64,000 nucleotides of DNA, taken from the NCBI RefSeq assembly GCF_002161175.1, contig NZ_NFMA01000004.1, forward strand, positions 62,001 to 126,000. Reading direction: 5' to 3'. Made by a program: the position numbers and the translations under genes. The notes under the pieces were generated by a model. It was given only the letters and a program-made list of their open reading frames with translations. It did not search any database and was not told the DNA's origin. This DNA comes from Flavonifractor sp. An100. Its GTDB lineage: Bacteria; Bacillota; Clostridia; Oscillospirales; Oscillospiraceae. Positions 16,258-23,602 of this stretch are shown one piece after another (within the stretch, counting starts at the first letter, position 1; each line of letters begins with the position of its first letter).

Positions 16258-16953
16258 ATGTCCGTACCTACCCCCTCTGTCACCCGCACCACTGCCCGTT
16301 CCAAGATCGACACCAAAACCATTGTCAGCCTGGCCATGCTCACCGCCATCGCCTACATCGTCATGCTGCTGTCCAAGCTGATGCCCAGCGTCATGTTCCT
16401 GGACTTCGACTTTAAAGATGTGGTCATCTGCATCGGCGGCTTTACCTTCGGTCCCATGGCCGCTGCCATCATCTCCATTCTGGTGGCCTTCATTGAGATG
16501 ATTACCATCAGCACCACCGGCATCATCGGCTTTATTATGAACGCCCTGGCCACCTGCGCCTTCTGCTGCACCGCCTCCTTCGTCTACAAAAAGCTGCACA
16601 CCAAAAAGGGTGCGGTGCTGGGCCTGGGCCTGGGCGTGGTGTGCCTGGTCGTGGTGATGCTGCTGTGGAACTACCTCATCACCCCCCTGTACATGACCGG
16701 CTATACCCGGGCCGACGTGGCTGCTCTGCTGCCCACCCTGTTCTTCCCCTTCAACCTGGCCAAGGGCGGCATGAACATGGCCGCCACCCTGCTGCTCTAT
16801 GCCCCCGTGGTCACCGCCATGCGGAAAGCCGGCGTGGTGCCCCCCTCTCAGAGCAGCCAGGAGAAAAAGATCAATGCCGGCTTTGTCCTCTTTTCTCTGG
16901 CCCTGCTGGCCACCTTTGTCCTCTTCGCTCTCGTTCTGGCCGGGGTGATCTGA
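16258..16953 (+). CDS. ribU: Riboflavin ECF transporter substrate-binding component RibU
   Basis: RibU is the membrane S-component that binds riboflavin and works with the shared ECF energy module (EcfT and two ATPases), none of which is encoded here. The 231-residue protein has six hydrophobic helices, and the ECF S-component features MLTAIAYIVMLL and DFDFKDVVICIGGFTFGPMA with a following GIIGFIMNALA. I start at ATG 16258, with AAGGAG 9 nt upstream; an in-frame GTG at 16249 is part of the ribosome-site region. The FMN riboswitch upstream supports the substrate. A strong terminator follows, so it is monocistronic. Confidence 0.93.
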   Translation: MSVPTPSVTRTTARSKIDTKTIVSLAMLTAIAYIVMLLSKLMPSVMFLDFDFKDVVICIGGFTFGPMAAAIISILVAFIEMITISTTGIIGFIMNALATCAFCCTASFVYKKLHTKKGAVLGLGLGVVCLVVVMLLWNYLITPLYMTGYTRADVAALLPTLFFPFNLAKGGMNMAATLLLYAPVVTAMRKAGVVPPSQSSQEKKINAGFVLFSLALLATFVLFALVLAGVI

Positions 16954-17002
16954 CCAATCTCCCACGGGCCCTGTAAAATTCATTTTCCCTCATCCTCCCT
17001 AC

Positions 17003-17039
17003 GGTGGAGCGGATCAGCCATCCGCTCCACCCTTTTTTT
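17003..17039 (+). terminator. Intrinsic terminator of ribU
   Basis: A perfect 12-bp stem (17003-17014 with 17020-17031) with a 5-nt loop is followed by seven T residues (17033-17039). Confidence 0.92.
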
Positions 17040-17173
17040 GTGATTTAACATTCTTCTGTTCTTTTTTACCTGGTTTTCACCCGGAGCCGGTAGCCGTTTT
17101 TACAAACCTTTCTTAGAATAAAGCCGTCTGCTGTGACAACAATAAACGAACAAAAGTGCAGGAGGAAATCAAC

Positions 17174-18730
17174 ATGAAACGATTCCTAACCGCCGCTCTG
17201 GCTTTGACCATGACGGCATCCGTACTGGCCGGCTGCTCTGCGGGCGCCTCCAACGGCGGCAACGCGGTCCAGACCGGCAACACCACCACCGCTCTCACCG
17301 CCAGTGCCGAAGCTCTGAAATCTCCCAAGTACGTATTTCTCTTCATCGGCGACGGCATGAGCTATCCTCAGTTCCAGTCTGCCTCCGATTACCTGGGCGC
17401 TTTGGCCGATGAGGACTATATGCTCACACAGCCCAGCCTGGACGACAACCAGGGCGCCATTCTGGACGGACCCGAGGCGCTGAACTTCATGAACTTTGAG
17501 GTAGCCGGCTCCGCCGTCACTTACGACTCCAACAGCTTCGCTCCCGACTCCGCTTCCACCGCCACCTCCATCTCCACCGGACACAAGACCTATTCCGGGT
17601 CCATCAATGTGGACGAGACGGCCACCAAGAGCTATGAGACCATCACCGAGAAGGTCCATGAGCAGCTGGGCATGAAGGTGGGCGTGATCTCCTCCGTCAA
17701 CCTCAACCACGCCACCCCCGCCGCCTTCTACGCCCATCAGGCCAGCCGCAACGACTACTATGACATCGGCCTGGAGCTGGTGGAGTCCGGCTTTGAATAC
17801 TTCGCCGGCGGCGGCCTGCTGAAGCCCACCGGCGCCAACGGTGACCAGGCCAACCTGTATGATCTGGCGGAAAAGGCCGGTTACGACGTGGTTACCACCC
17901 AGGCTGAGGCCTCCAATGTGACCGAGGGGCCCGTCATCATCGTGGACGAACACCTGGCTGACGGTGACGCCATGGCCTATGAGCTGGACCGCACCGACGA
18001 TATGTGGTCTCTGGCCGACTACGTCAAGAAGGGCATCCAGGTTCTGGACAACGACAAGGGCTTCTTCCTGATGTGCGAGGGCGGCAAGATTGACTGGGCC
18101 TGTCACGCCAATGACGCCGCCTCCTCCATCCACGACACCCTGGCTCTGGCCGACGCGGTGCAGGTGGCCATCGACTTTGCCGAGGACCACGCCGACGAGA
18201 CCCTCATCCTGGTCACCGGCGACCATGAGACCGGCGGTTTGACCATCGGCTTTGCCGGCACCGACTATGACACCTACCTCACCCTTCTGGACAGCCAAAA
18301 GATCTCCTTCGCCAAGTATGACAGCGACTATGTGGCCTCCTACAAGGCCAACAAGACTCCCTTTGCCACTGTTCTGGCCGACATTGAGACCCTCTTCGGT
18401 CTGAAGGCCCAGGGTGAGGAGGGCGACAAGCTGGTTTTGACCGACTATGAGATGGGTCTTCTGAAGACTGCCTACGAGAAGAGCGTCAATGGCTCGGAAA
18501 CCGGCATGGCTGACCAGGCCGAGTATGTGGCCTACGGCACCTATGAGCCCCTCTCCGTCACCATCACCCACATCCTCAACAACAAGTCCGGCGTCTCCTT
18601 CACCTCCTACAGCCACACCGGCCTGCCTGTGGCCGTGTTCGCCGACGGAGTGAATGCCGACCAGTTTAAGGGATACTACGACAACACCGAGATTTTCAAC
18701 AAGCTGGCTGACATGCTGGCGGTCAAGTAA
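17174..18730 (+). CDS. Alkaline phosphatase, lipoprotein
   Basis: This is a PhoA-type metal-dependent phosphomonoesterase, expected to act outside the membrane to release inorganic phosphate. The N-terminus has a lipoprotein signal: charged start, hydrophobic run, then VLAGC with Cys21 as the lipid anchor. Catalytic features are FLFIGDGMSYPQ (metal-binding Asp60), PDSASTATSISTGHKTYSG with the probable nucleophile Ser126 next to Asp125, GGKIDWACHANDA, and VTGDHETGG late in the protein. I start at ATG 17174 (518 residues), with AGGAGG 8 nt upstream. The upstream gap (17040-17173) has no full promoter; a lone TTAACA at 17045 is too little to claim a Pho box. A Pit-type phosphate transporter lies about 2.7 kb downstream. 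Confidence 0.93.
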   Translation: MKRFLTAALALTMTASVLAGCSAGASNGGNAVQTGNTTTALTASAEALKSPKYVFLFIGDGMSYPQFQSASDYLGALADEDYMLTQPSLDDNQGAILDGPEALNFMNFEVAGSAVTYDSNSFAPDSASTATSISTGHKTYSGSINVDETATKSYETITEKVHEQLGMKVGVISSVNLNHATPAAFYAHQASRNDYYDIGLELVESGFEYFAGGGLLKPTGANGDQANLYDLAEKAGYDVVTTQAEASNVTEGPVIIVDEHLADGDAMAYELDRTDDMWSLADYVKKGIQVLDNDKGFFLMCEGGKIDWACHANDAASSIHDTLALADAVQVAIDFAEDHADETLILVTGDHETGGLTIGFAGTDYDTYLTLLDSQKISFAKYDSDYVASYKANKTPFATVLADIETLFGLKAQGEEGDKLVLTDYEMGLLKTAYEKSVNGSETGMADQAEYVAYGTYEPLSVTITHILNNKSGVSFTSYSHTGLPVAVFADGVNADQFKGYYDNTEIFNKLADMLAVK

Positions 18731-18755
18731 TCTCCCCCCTATTTCATCTCACCGG

Positions 18756-18786
18756 CCCGCCTGTGCCCGGCTAGGACACAGGCGGG
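18756..18786 (+). terminator. Probable terminator after the alkaline phosphatase gene
   Basis: A 10-bp GC-rich stem (18756-18765 with 18777-18786) lies 26 bp past the stop. The tail TTCCCCTGTT is poor in T, so termination may be partial and may let transcription enter the next gene. Confidence 0.55.
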
Positions 18787-18838
18787 TTCCCCTGTTACCG
18801 TCCCTATTTTCCAATCTCAATTTTGAGGAGTCATCGCC

Positions 18839-20044
18839 ATGGAACATCATCTCATCCCTACCCAGTCCATCCGCTACCACGCCCCTGTGTGGGTCTGCGT
18901 GCTGCTTACCCTTCTCCTTATCCTGCTCCCCACCGGCTACGAGGACAATGTTGTATTCCAGGAATCCGACATTCAGCCCGCCCTGGTATTGCAGACGGAT
19001 GAGTCCTCCATTGTGGACACCGGCCTGGTTCGTTCCGGGGAACAGCGCTGTCAGCTGGAAATTCTGGGCGGAGCATTTAAAGGGCAGACCGTCACCGGAA
19101 CCAACGCCCTCAACGGTTCCCTGGAGCAGGACAAAATATTTGCCTCCGGCGACAAAGCTCTCGTGCGCATCAACTACCAGGATAACCAGGTGCTGAGCGT
19201 CTCCATGATCGACCACTACCGCATGCCCTGGGAAATCCTGCTGGGCGCTTTATTTGTTCTGCTTCTCATCCTCTTTGCCGGCAAGACTGGGATTCGGGCT
19301 GTGCTGTCCTTTGTCCTCACCGTTCTGATGATTTGGAAGGTACTGGTCCCCCTCTATCTCAAGGACTGGAATCCCATCTGGGTGGGGCTGGCCATGACAT
19401 TAGTGCTCACCGTTTTGATCATTGCTCTGGTTTACGGCTTTGACCAGCGCTGCGCCGCCGCTGTCTCCGGGTCTGCCCTGGGCATTCTGGTCACCTGCGG
19501 AATGGGTATTTTATTTACCGACCTATTCCAGATCCACGGCGCTGTCATGTCTTACTCCGAGAGCCTGCTCTATGCCGGTTATCAGGACCTGAACCTGACC
19601 CGCATTTTTATGGCCTCCATCTTCATCGGCGCTTCCGGAGCCATTATGGACCTGTCTGTGGATATCACCTCCGCCGTCCACGAGGTGGTGGAGAAGCGGC
19701 CCGACCTGAGCTGGTGGGAGGCGGCCCGTTCCGGTATGAATGTGGGGCGCGCGGCCATGGGCACCATGACCACCACCCTCCTCTTTGCCTACTCGGGGGG
19801 CTATGTGGCTCTGCTCATGGTATTTATGGCCCAGGGTACCCCCCTGTCCAACATCTTCAACTACAAATATGTGGCCGCTGAGATCATCCACACCGTCATC
19901 GGTTCCTTTGGTCTGGTCACCGTGGCCCCCTTCACCGCTTTGTGTGCCGGGCTGTTTCTTTCCCGGAAGCAGGAGACCTCTGCGTCAAGCGACTCCATTC
20001 CACAGCAACAGGCCCCTGCGTCTGTTCCGCAAAGCAATCCATAA
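18839..20044 (+). CDS. YibE/F family multi-pass membrane protein
   Basis: The family's biochemical role is not established; it is a conserved membrane protein of Firmicutes and Actinobacteria. This 401-residue copy has one N-terminal membrane helix (about residues 18-34), an extracytoplasmic beta-rich part (about 35-125), and then about seven more helices. The conserved block ASIFIGASGAIMDLSVDI, followed by about SWWEAARSGMNVGRAAMGTM, is typical of YibE/F. The C-terminus is a polar Ser/Gln/Pro tail. GAGGAG lies 9 nt before the ATG. The gene is flanked by hairpins and may be transcribed partly by read-through from the phosphatase gene. Confidence 0.82.
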   Translation: MEHHLIPTQSIRYHAPVWVCVLLTLLLILLPTGYEDNVVFQESDIQPALVLQTDESSIVDTGLVRSGEQRCQLEILGGAFKGQTVTGTNALNGSLEQDKIFASGDKALVRINYQDNQVLSVSMIDHYRMPWEILLGALFVLLLILFAGKTGIRAVLSFVLTVLMIWKVLVPLYLKDWNPIWVGLAMTLVLTVLIIALVYGFDQRCAAAVSGSALGILVTCGMGILFTDLFQIHGAVMSYSESLLYAGYQDLNLTRIFMASIFIGASGAIMDLSVDITSAVHEVVEKRPDLSWWEAARSGMNVGRAAMGTMTTTLLFAYSGGYVALLMVFMAQGTPLSNIFNYKYVAAEIIHTVIGSFGLVTVAPFTALCAGLFLSRKQETSASSDSIPQQQAPASVPQSNP

Positions 20045-20050
20045 TCCCCC

Positions 20051-20075
20051 AGCGGCCCACCGGGGCCGCTTTTTC
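20051..20075 (+). terminator. Intrinsic terminator of the YibE/F gene
   Basis: The 8-bp stem (20051-20058 with 20063-20070) is followed by TTTTT (20070-20074). It lies a few bases past the stop. Confidence 0.88.
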
Positions 20076-20098
20076 CATCCGTTCCCTCCTCTCATTTT

Positions 20099-20138
20099 AG
20101 AACATTCGTTTGACTTCTTCTCTCCTGAGGGGTATAAT
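20099..20138 (+). promoter_or_regulatory. dinB promoter with overlapping LexA-like box
   Basis: TTGACT (20110-20115) and a perfect TATAAT (20133-20138) are 17 nt apart. Overlapping the -35, 20099-20112 reads AGAACATTCGTTTG, which keeps the GAAC-N4-GTTT core of the Gram-positive LexA/DinR box (CGAAC-N4-GTTC type) with three mismatches to the full 14-bp consensus. A repressor there would block RNA polymerase. The promoter is seen directly; LexA control is inference. Confidence 0.6.
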
Positions 20139-20166
20139 GAGATGAAATAAAAAGGAGGGGACTGGG

Positions 20167-21420
20167 ATGGACCGGGTGATCTTTCACTGCGACTTGAATA
20201 GCTTCTATGCCTCGGTAGAGCTGCTGGATCACCCGGAGCTGCGCCACCTCCCGGTGGCAGTCTGCGGCGACCCGGAGAGCCGGCATGGAATTATTTTAGC
20301 CAAAAATGAACCGGCAAAGGGCTTTGGGGTAAAGACCGCTGAGACCATCTGGCAAGCCCGGAAAAAGTGTCCCGATCTGGTACTCCTCCCCGCCCACCAC
20401 GGCAAGTATCGGGACTTCTCCCGCCGGGTCAACCGGATTTATCAGGAGTACACCGATCTAGTGGAGCCCTTCGGTATCGACGAGAGCTGGTTGGACCTGA
20501 CCGGCACCCTTCACCTCTTCGGCAAAAATCCCAGGGCCCTGGCCGACCACCTCCGGGACCGGCTGCGGGGAGAGCTGGGGCTGACCATTTCCGTGGGGGT
20601 CTCCTTCAATAAGGTGTTTGCCAAGCTGGGCAGCGACTATAAAAAACCCGACGCCACCACCCTTATTACCCGGGAAAATTTCCGCTCTCTGGTCTGGCCC
20701 CTTCCGGTCAGCGACCTCCTTTACGTAGGCCGGGCCGCTGTACAGACCTTTGAAAAGTTCGGCATCCGGACTATCGGCGACCTGGCCCGCTTTGACCGGG
20801 AAGCCCTCTTCTCTCTGCTGGGCAAAAATGGGGCCCAGCTCTCTGATTTTGCCAACGGGCTGGACCACTCTCCCGTCGCCCGCGCCTCCCAGCTGGAACC
20901 TCCCAAGTCGGTGGGAAACGGCCTCACCTTCTCCCGCAATCTTCAGGGCGCGGAGGAGATCCGGGCGGGCATCACCCAGCTCTCCGACCAGGTGGCTGCC
21001 AGGCTACGTCGCCACCACATGAAATGTCAAGGAGTTTCCCTTGCCATCAGGGACCCCAGTTTTCGGGACATCAGCCGCCAGCAGCGTCTCTCCGCCCCCA
21101 CCTGTCTGGCCCGAGAAATCGCACAAACTGCCATGGATCTGGCCCGGCAATGCTGGAACCTGGACAGCCCCGTTCGTGCCCTCACGGTCACCGCCATCCA
21201 TCTCCTCCCAGAGGAGGAGGCCGGCGCTCAGATGGATTTGCTGGCGGGAGAGCGAGAGGCCAAACGGCAGCGCCTGGAGCGCTTGGAGGGCACCATGGAT
21301 GCCATTCGGGCCAAATATGGCGCCGGAGCCATCGTTCCTGCCTCCGCTCCCCTGGACTCTGGCCGGGAACGGCACGCCCCTCCTCCAGGCGGCCTGAACT
21401 CATATTTGGAGGAGTCTTAA
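20167..21420 (+). CDS. dinB: DNA polymerase IV (Y family)
   Basis: DinB is an error-prone translesion polymerase. Catalytic residues are visible: Asp in FHCDLNSFYASVE near the N-terminus and GIDESWLDLTG with the paired acidic residues around position 105. The fingers and thumb segments follow, with SVGVSFNKVFAKLGSDYKKP and the helix-hairpin-helix region FGIRTIGDLARFDREAL. A QMDLL stretch near residue 357 fits a sliding-clamp binding motif. The 417 residues end in a short Pro/Gly-rich tail. GGAGGGG lies upstream of the ATG. The promoter carries a LexA-like box, and the Pit transporter gene follows with only 28 bp between. Confidence 0.95.
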   Translation: MDRVIFHCDLNSFYASVELLDHPELRHLPVAVCGDPESRHGIILAKNEPAKGFGVKTAETIWQARKKCPDLVLLPAHHGKYRDFSRRVNRIYQEYTDLVEPFGIDESWLDLTGTLHLFGKNPRALADHLRDRLRGELGLTISVGVSFNKVFAKLGSDYKKPDATTLITRENFRSLVWPLPVSDLLYVGRAAVQTFEKFGIRTIGDLARFDREALFSLLGKNGAQLSDFANGLDHSPVARASQLEPPKSVGNGLTFSRNLQGAEEIRAGITQLSDQVAARLRRHHMKCQGVSLAIRDPSFRDISRQQRLSAPTCLAREIAQTAMDLARQCWNLDSPVRALTVTAIHLLPEEEAGAQMDLLAGEREAKRQRLERLEGTMDAIRAKYGAGAIVPASAPLDSGRERHAPPPGGLNSYLEES

Positions 21421-21448
21421 ACATACATTGGGGTATGGAGGTGGTTCC

Positions 21449-22477
21449 ATGCCCCTTTCTTTTTTTGACTTTTTTGATCAGCTCTGCCATCAGCCTGCCC
21501 TTGCGCTGACCACCACCCTCACCCTGGCTGTCCTCCTGGTCAACGGCTGGACCGACGCCCCCAACGCCATCGCCGGAGTGGTGGCCACTGGAGTGCTGCC
21601 CTTTGGACGGGCGGTTGTGTTGGCGGCGGTATGCAATTTTGCCGGGGTTCTCTGCGTCACTTCCGTCAACGCCTCTGTGGCGGAGACCATCTACTCCATC
21701 GCCAGCTTCAACGGCGGCTCCCGGGCGGCGCTTACTGCTCTATGCGCTGCCATGGCCGCCATTGTCCTTTGGGCTGTGGCTGCCTGGCGCTTCGGCATCC
21801 CCACCAGCGAGAGTCACGCTCTGGTGGCCGGGATCTCCGGAGCCGCCATCGCTTTGGAGGGCGGTATCTCCTGCATCCGCTGGGATTGCTGGCACAAGGT
21901 TTTCCTCGGTTTGATTGTCTCGACGGCTCTGGGCTTTTTTGCCGCCCGGCGGGCCCGGCACCACTTAACTCGGATGCGCCTGCCCAACCGCCTATGTGCC
22001 CTCCTGCAGATTCCAGGGGCCGCCTGTACAGCCTTTCTTCACGGCGCCCAGGACGGGCAAAAGTTTTTGGGAGTCTTTCTTTTGGGCGCTGCCTTAGCCC
22101 AGGGGCAGAGTCAGGAGCAGACCTTCTGGGTTCCCATTTGGCTTATGGGCGGATGCGCCGCGTGCATGGCGCTCGGCACTGGAATGGGCGGGCGGCGCAT
22201 CATTGACACCGTAGCACAGGACATGGTGTCCCTAACCTGCCGCGATGCCTTTGCCGCCGACCTGGGGAGCATCCCTTGCCTTCTTTTGGCCACCCTCTTA
22301 GGCCTGCCCGTTTCCACCACCCACACCCGCACAGCGGCCCTGTTGGGGGCTGCCCCAGAGGGCAGCCTGCGCTGGTCTGTGGCAGGGGGGATTGCGCTGG
22401 CCTGGCTGCTCACCTTCCCTGCCTGCCTGGGATTAGGGTACTGGCTGGCCCGCCTGTTTCTCGCATTGCTCCCCTGA
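21449..22477 (+). CDS. Inorganic phosphate transporter, Pit family
   Basis: Pit carriers take up phosphate, often as a metal-phosphate complex, by symport. The duplicated signature is visible: GWTDAPNAIAGVVATG in the first half (a GANDVANA variant), GIPTSESHALVAGISG, and in the second half FLHGAQDGQKFLGVF and GLPVSTTHTRTAALLG. About ten hydrophobic helices fill the 342 residues. I start at ATG 21449, with GGAGGT 6 nt upstream; a longer TTG-started frame adds only a glycine-rich stub. No PhoU-like partner is encoded next to it. The tight spacing suggests it shares the dinB transcript. Confidence 0.9.
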   Translation: MPLSFFDFFDQLCHQPALALTTTLTLAVLLVNGWTDAPNAIAGVVATGVLPFGRAVVLAAVCNFAGVLCVTSVNASVAETIYSIASFNGGSRAALTALCAAMAAIVLWAVAAWRFGIPTSESHALVAGISGAAIALEGGISCIRWDCWHKVFLGLIVSTALGFFAARRARHHLTRMRLPNRLCALLQIPGAACTAFLHGAQDGQKFLGVFLLGAALAQGQSQEQTFWVPIWLMGGCAACMALGTGMGGRRIIDTVAQDMVSLTCRDAFAADLGSIPCLLLATLLGLPVSTTHTRTAALLGAAPEGSLRWSVAGGIALAWLLTFPACLGLGYWLARLFLALLP

Positions 22478-22584
22478 CTGCTGCACCTCCAGCCCTCTCT
22501 CGGCATAGCCTACTGTGGAAGCAACCGAAATAGGCGCCTGTCATTGCTCAGGCACCGTGACCATCGAGAAAGGATGTACATTTC

Positions 22585-23376
22585 GTGACTCAGGCTCTTC
22601 TGTGGACCTTCGGCGGGACTGGTTTTACCTGTCTGATGACCGCTGCCGGGGCTGCCATGGTTTTTCTGTTTCGGGAGCGCTCCTCCCCCACCCTCCACCG
22701 CGCCATGCTGGGCTTTACTGCCGGCGTTATGATCGCCGCCAGCATGTGGTCTCTTCTCATCCCTGCCATAGAAAAGGCCGAGAGCATGGGCATGAGGCCC
22801 TGGCTGCCCGCTGCCGGAGGCTCCATGATCGGCATTGCCTTTTTGCTGGCTATGGATTATCTCCTTCCCCACCTGTCCCCGGAGTCCTTCCGCTGTGCCG
22901 GCGGCCACGGTACGCCCAGGCGAACCGCTCTTTTAGTGCTGGCTGTCACCCTCCACAACATCCCGGAGGGAATGGCAGTGGGCATTTCCTTTGCTTTGGC
23001 CGCACAAAACGGTGATCCCTCCCTTCTTCCGGCTGCCACCGCTTTGGCTCTGGGCATCGGCATTCAAAATTTCCCCGAGGGAGCCGCCATCTCGCTCCCA
23101 CTGCGGCAGGAGGGGATGAGCCGGACGCGCTCCTTCCTACTAGGGGCTGCCTCCGGTGTGGTGGAGCCCATCTTCGCTGTACTCACCGTACTCATTGCCG
23201 GCTCCGTGCAGCCCCTAATGCCCTGGCTGCTCTCCTTTGCTGCGGGTGCCATGCTCTATGTGGTGGTGGAGGAGCTCATTCCGGAAGCTCAACTGTCCGA
23301 AGGCGGCCATACCGGTACCCTTGGCGTGATGACCGGCTTTCTGATCATGATGATCTTGGATGTGGCCCTGGGTTAA
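22585..23376 (+). CDS. ZIP family divalent metal transporter
   Basis: ZIP proteins import zinc or other divalent metals. The metal-binding helices are intact: TLHNIPEGMAVGISFA (HNxPEG) and IGIQNFPEGAAISLPL, as in the GufA/ZupT branch. Eight hydrophobic segments are seen in 263 residues, and VVEELIPEAQ near the end is typical. The start is GTG 22585; an AAAGGA lies about 12 nt upstream, and no better start is nearby. It lies 107 bp after the Pit gene. That gap shows no terminator, so it may be cotranscribed. Confidence 0.9.
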   Translation: MTQALLWTFGGTGFTCLMTAAGAAMVFLFRERSSPTLHRAMLGFTAGVMIAASMWSLLIPAIEKAESMGMRPWLPAAGGSMIGIAFLLAMDYLLPHLSPESFRCAGGHGTPRRTALLVLAVTLHNIPEGMAVGISFALAAQNGDPSLLPAATALALGIGIQNFPEGAAISLPLRQEGMSRTRSFLLGAASGVVEPIFAVLTVLIAGSVQPLMPWLLSFAAGAMLYVVVEELIPEAQLSEGGHTGTLGVMTGFLIMMILDVALG

Positions 23377-23445
23377 TGTCCCATATTTTGTTAATTGTGA
23401 CCAGTTTTTTTCCGAAATCTCCCTTCTTTTTTCAATATTCTCGGC

Positions 23446-23473
23446 TTGATTTTCTAATGCATCGTGCTATAAT
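23446..23473 (+). promoter_or_regulatory. cstA promoter
   Basis: TTGATT (23446-23451) and TATAAT (23468-23473) are 16 nt apart. The transcript would start near 23480, about 123 nt before the cstA ATG, leaving room for a regulatory leader. Confidence 0.7.
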
Positions 23474-23477
23474 GAAG

Positions 23478-23556
23478 CCGCCTTTGAAGGGCGGTCTCAA
23501 AGCTGTGCCGCCCTGCCCTTTTCTTCCCCGCCTGGAAGGAAGCAGGGCTTTTTTTG
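23478..23556 (+). promoter_or_regulatory. cstA leader with conditional terminator (candidate attenuator)
   Basis: A strong terminator hairpin (23510-23516 with 23542-23548, plus an inner stem 23120s-style arm at 23520-23527 with 23534-23541) is followed by seven T residues (23549-23555), 47 nt before cstA. Its 5' arm overlaps CCGCCC at 23508-23513, which can instead pair with GGGCGG at 23489-23494, and GGGCGG can also pair with CCGCC at 23478-23482. The three pairings exclude each other in the manner of an attenuator. No leader peptide or known riboswitch motif was recognised. The ligand or protein is unknown. Confidence 0.6.
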
Positions 23557-23602
23557 TGCTGTTTCGGGGAGGAAAAAGCAAATTGAAAAGGAGGAAAACA
23601 AC

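Noticed and set aside
16027-16983. 318-codon minus-strand frame across the FMN riboswitch and ribU
   Set aside because: It runs through a highly conserved riboswitch and mirrors ribU; composition is Gly/His/Gln-rich.
17040-17173. Possible Pho box before the alkaline phosphatase gene
   Set aside because: Only one TTAACA (17045-17050) was seen, with no second repeat at the right distance.
17186-18616. 476-codon minus-strand frame opposite the alkaline phosphatase gene
   Set aside because: Gly/Val/His-rich shadow of third-position GC bias; the plus-strand frame has a signal peptide and catalytic motifs.
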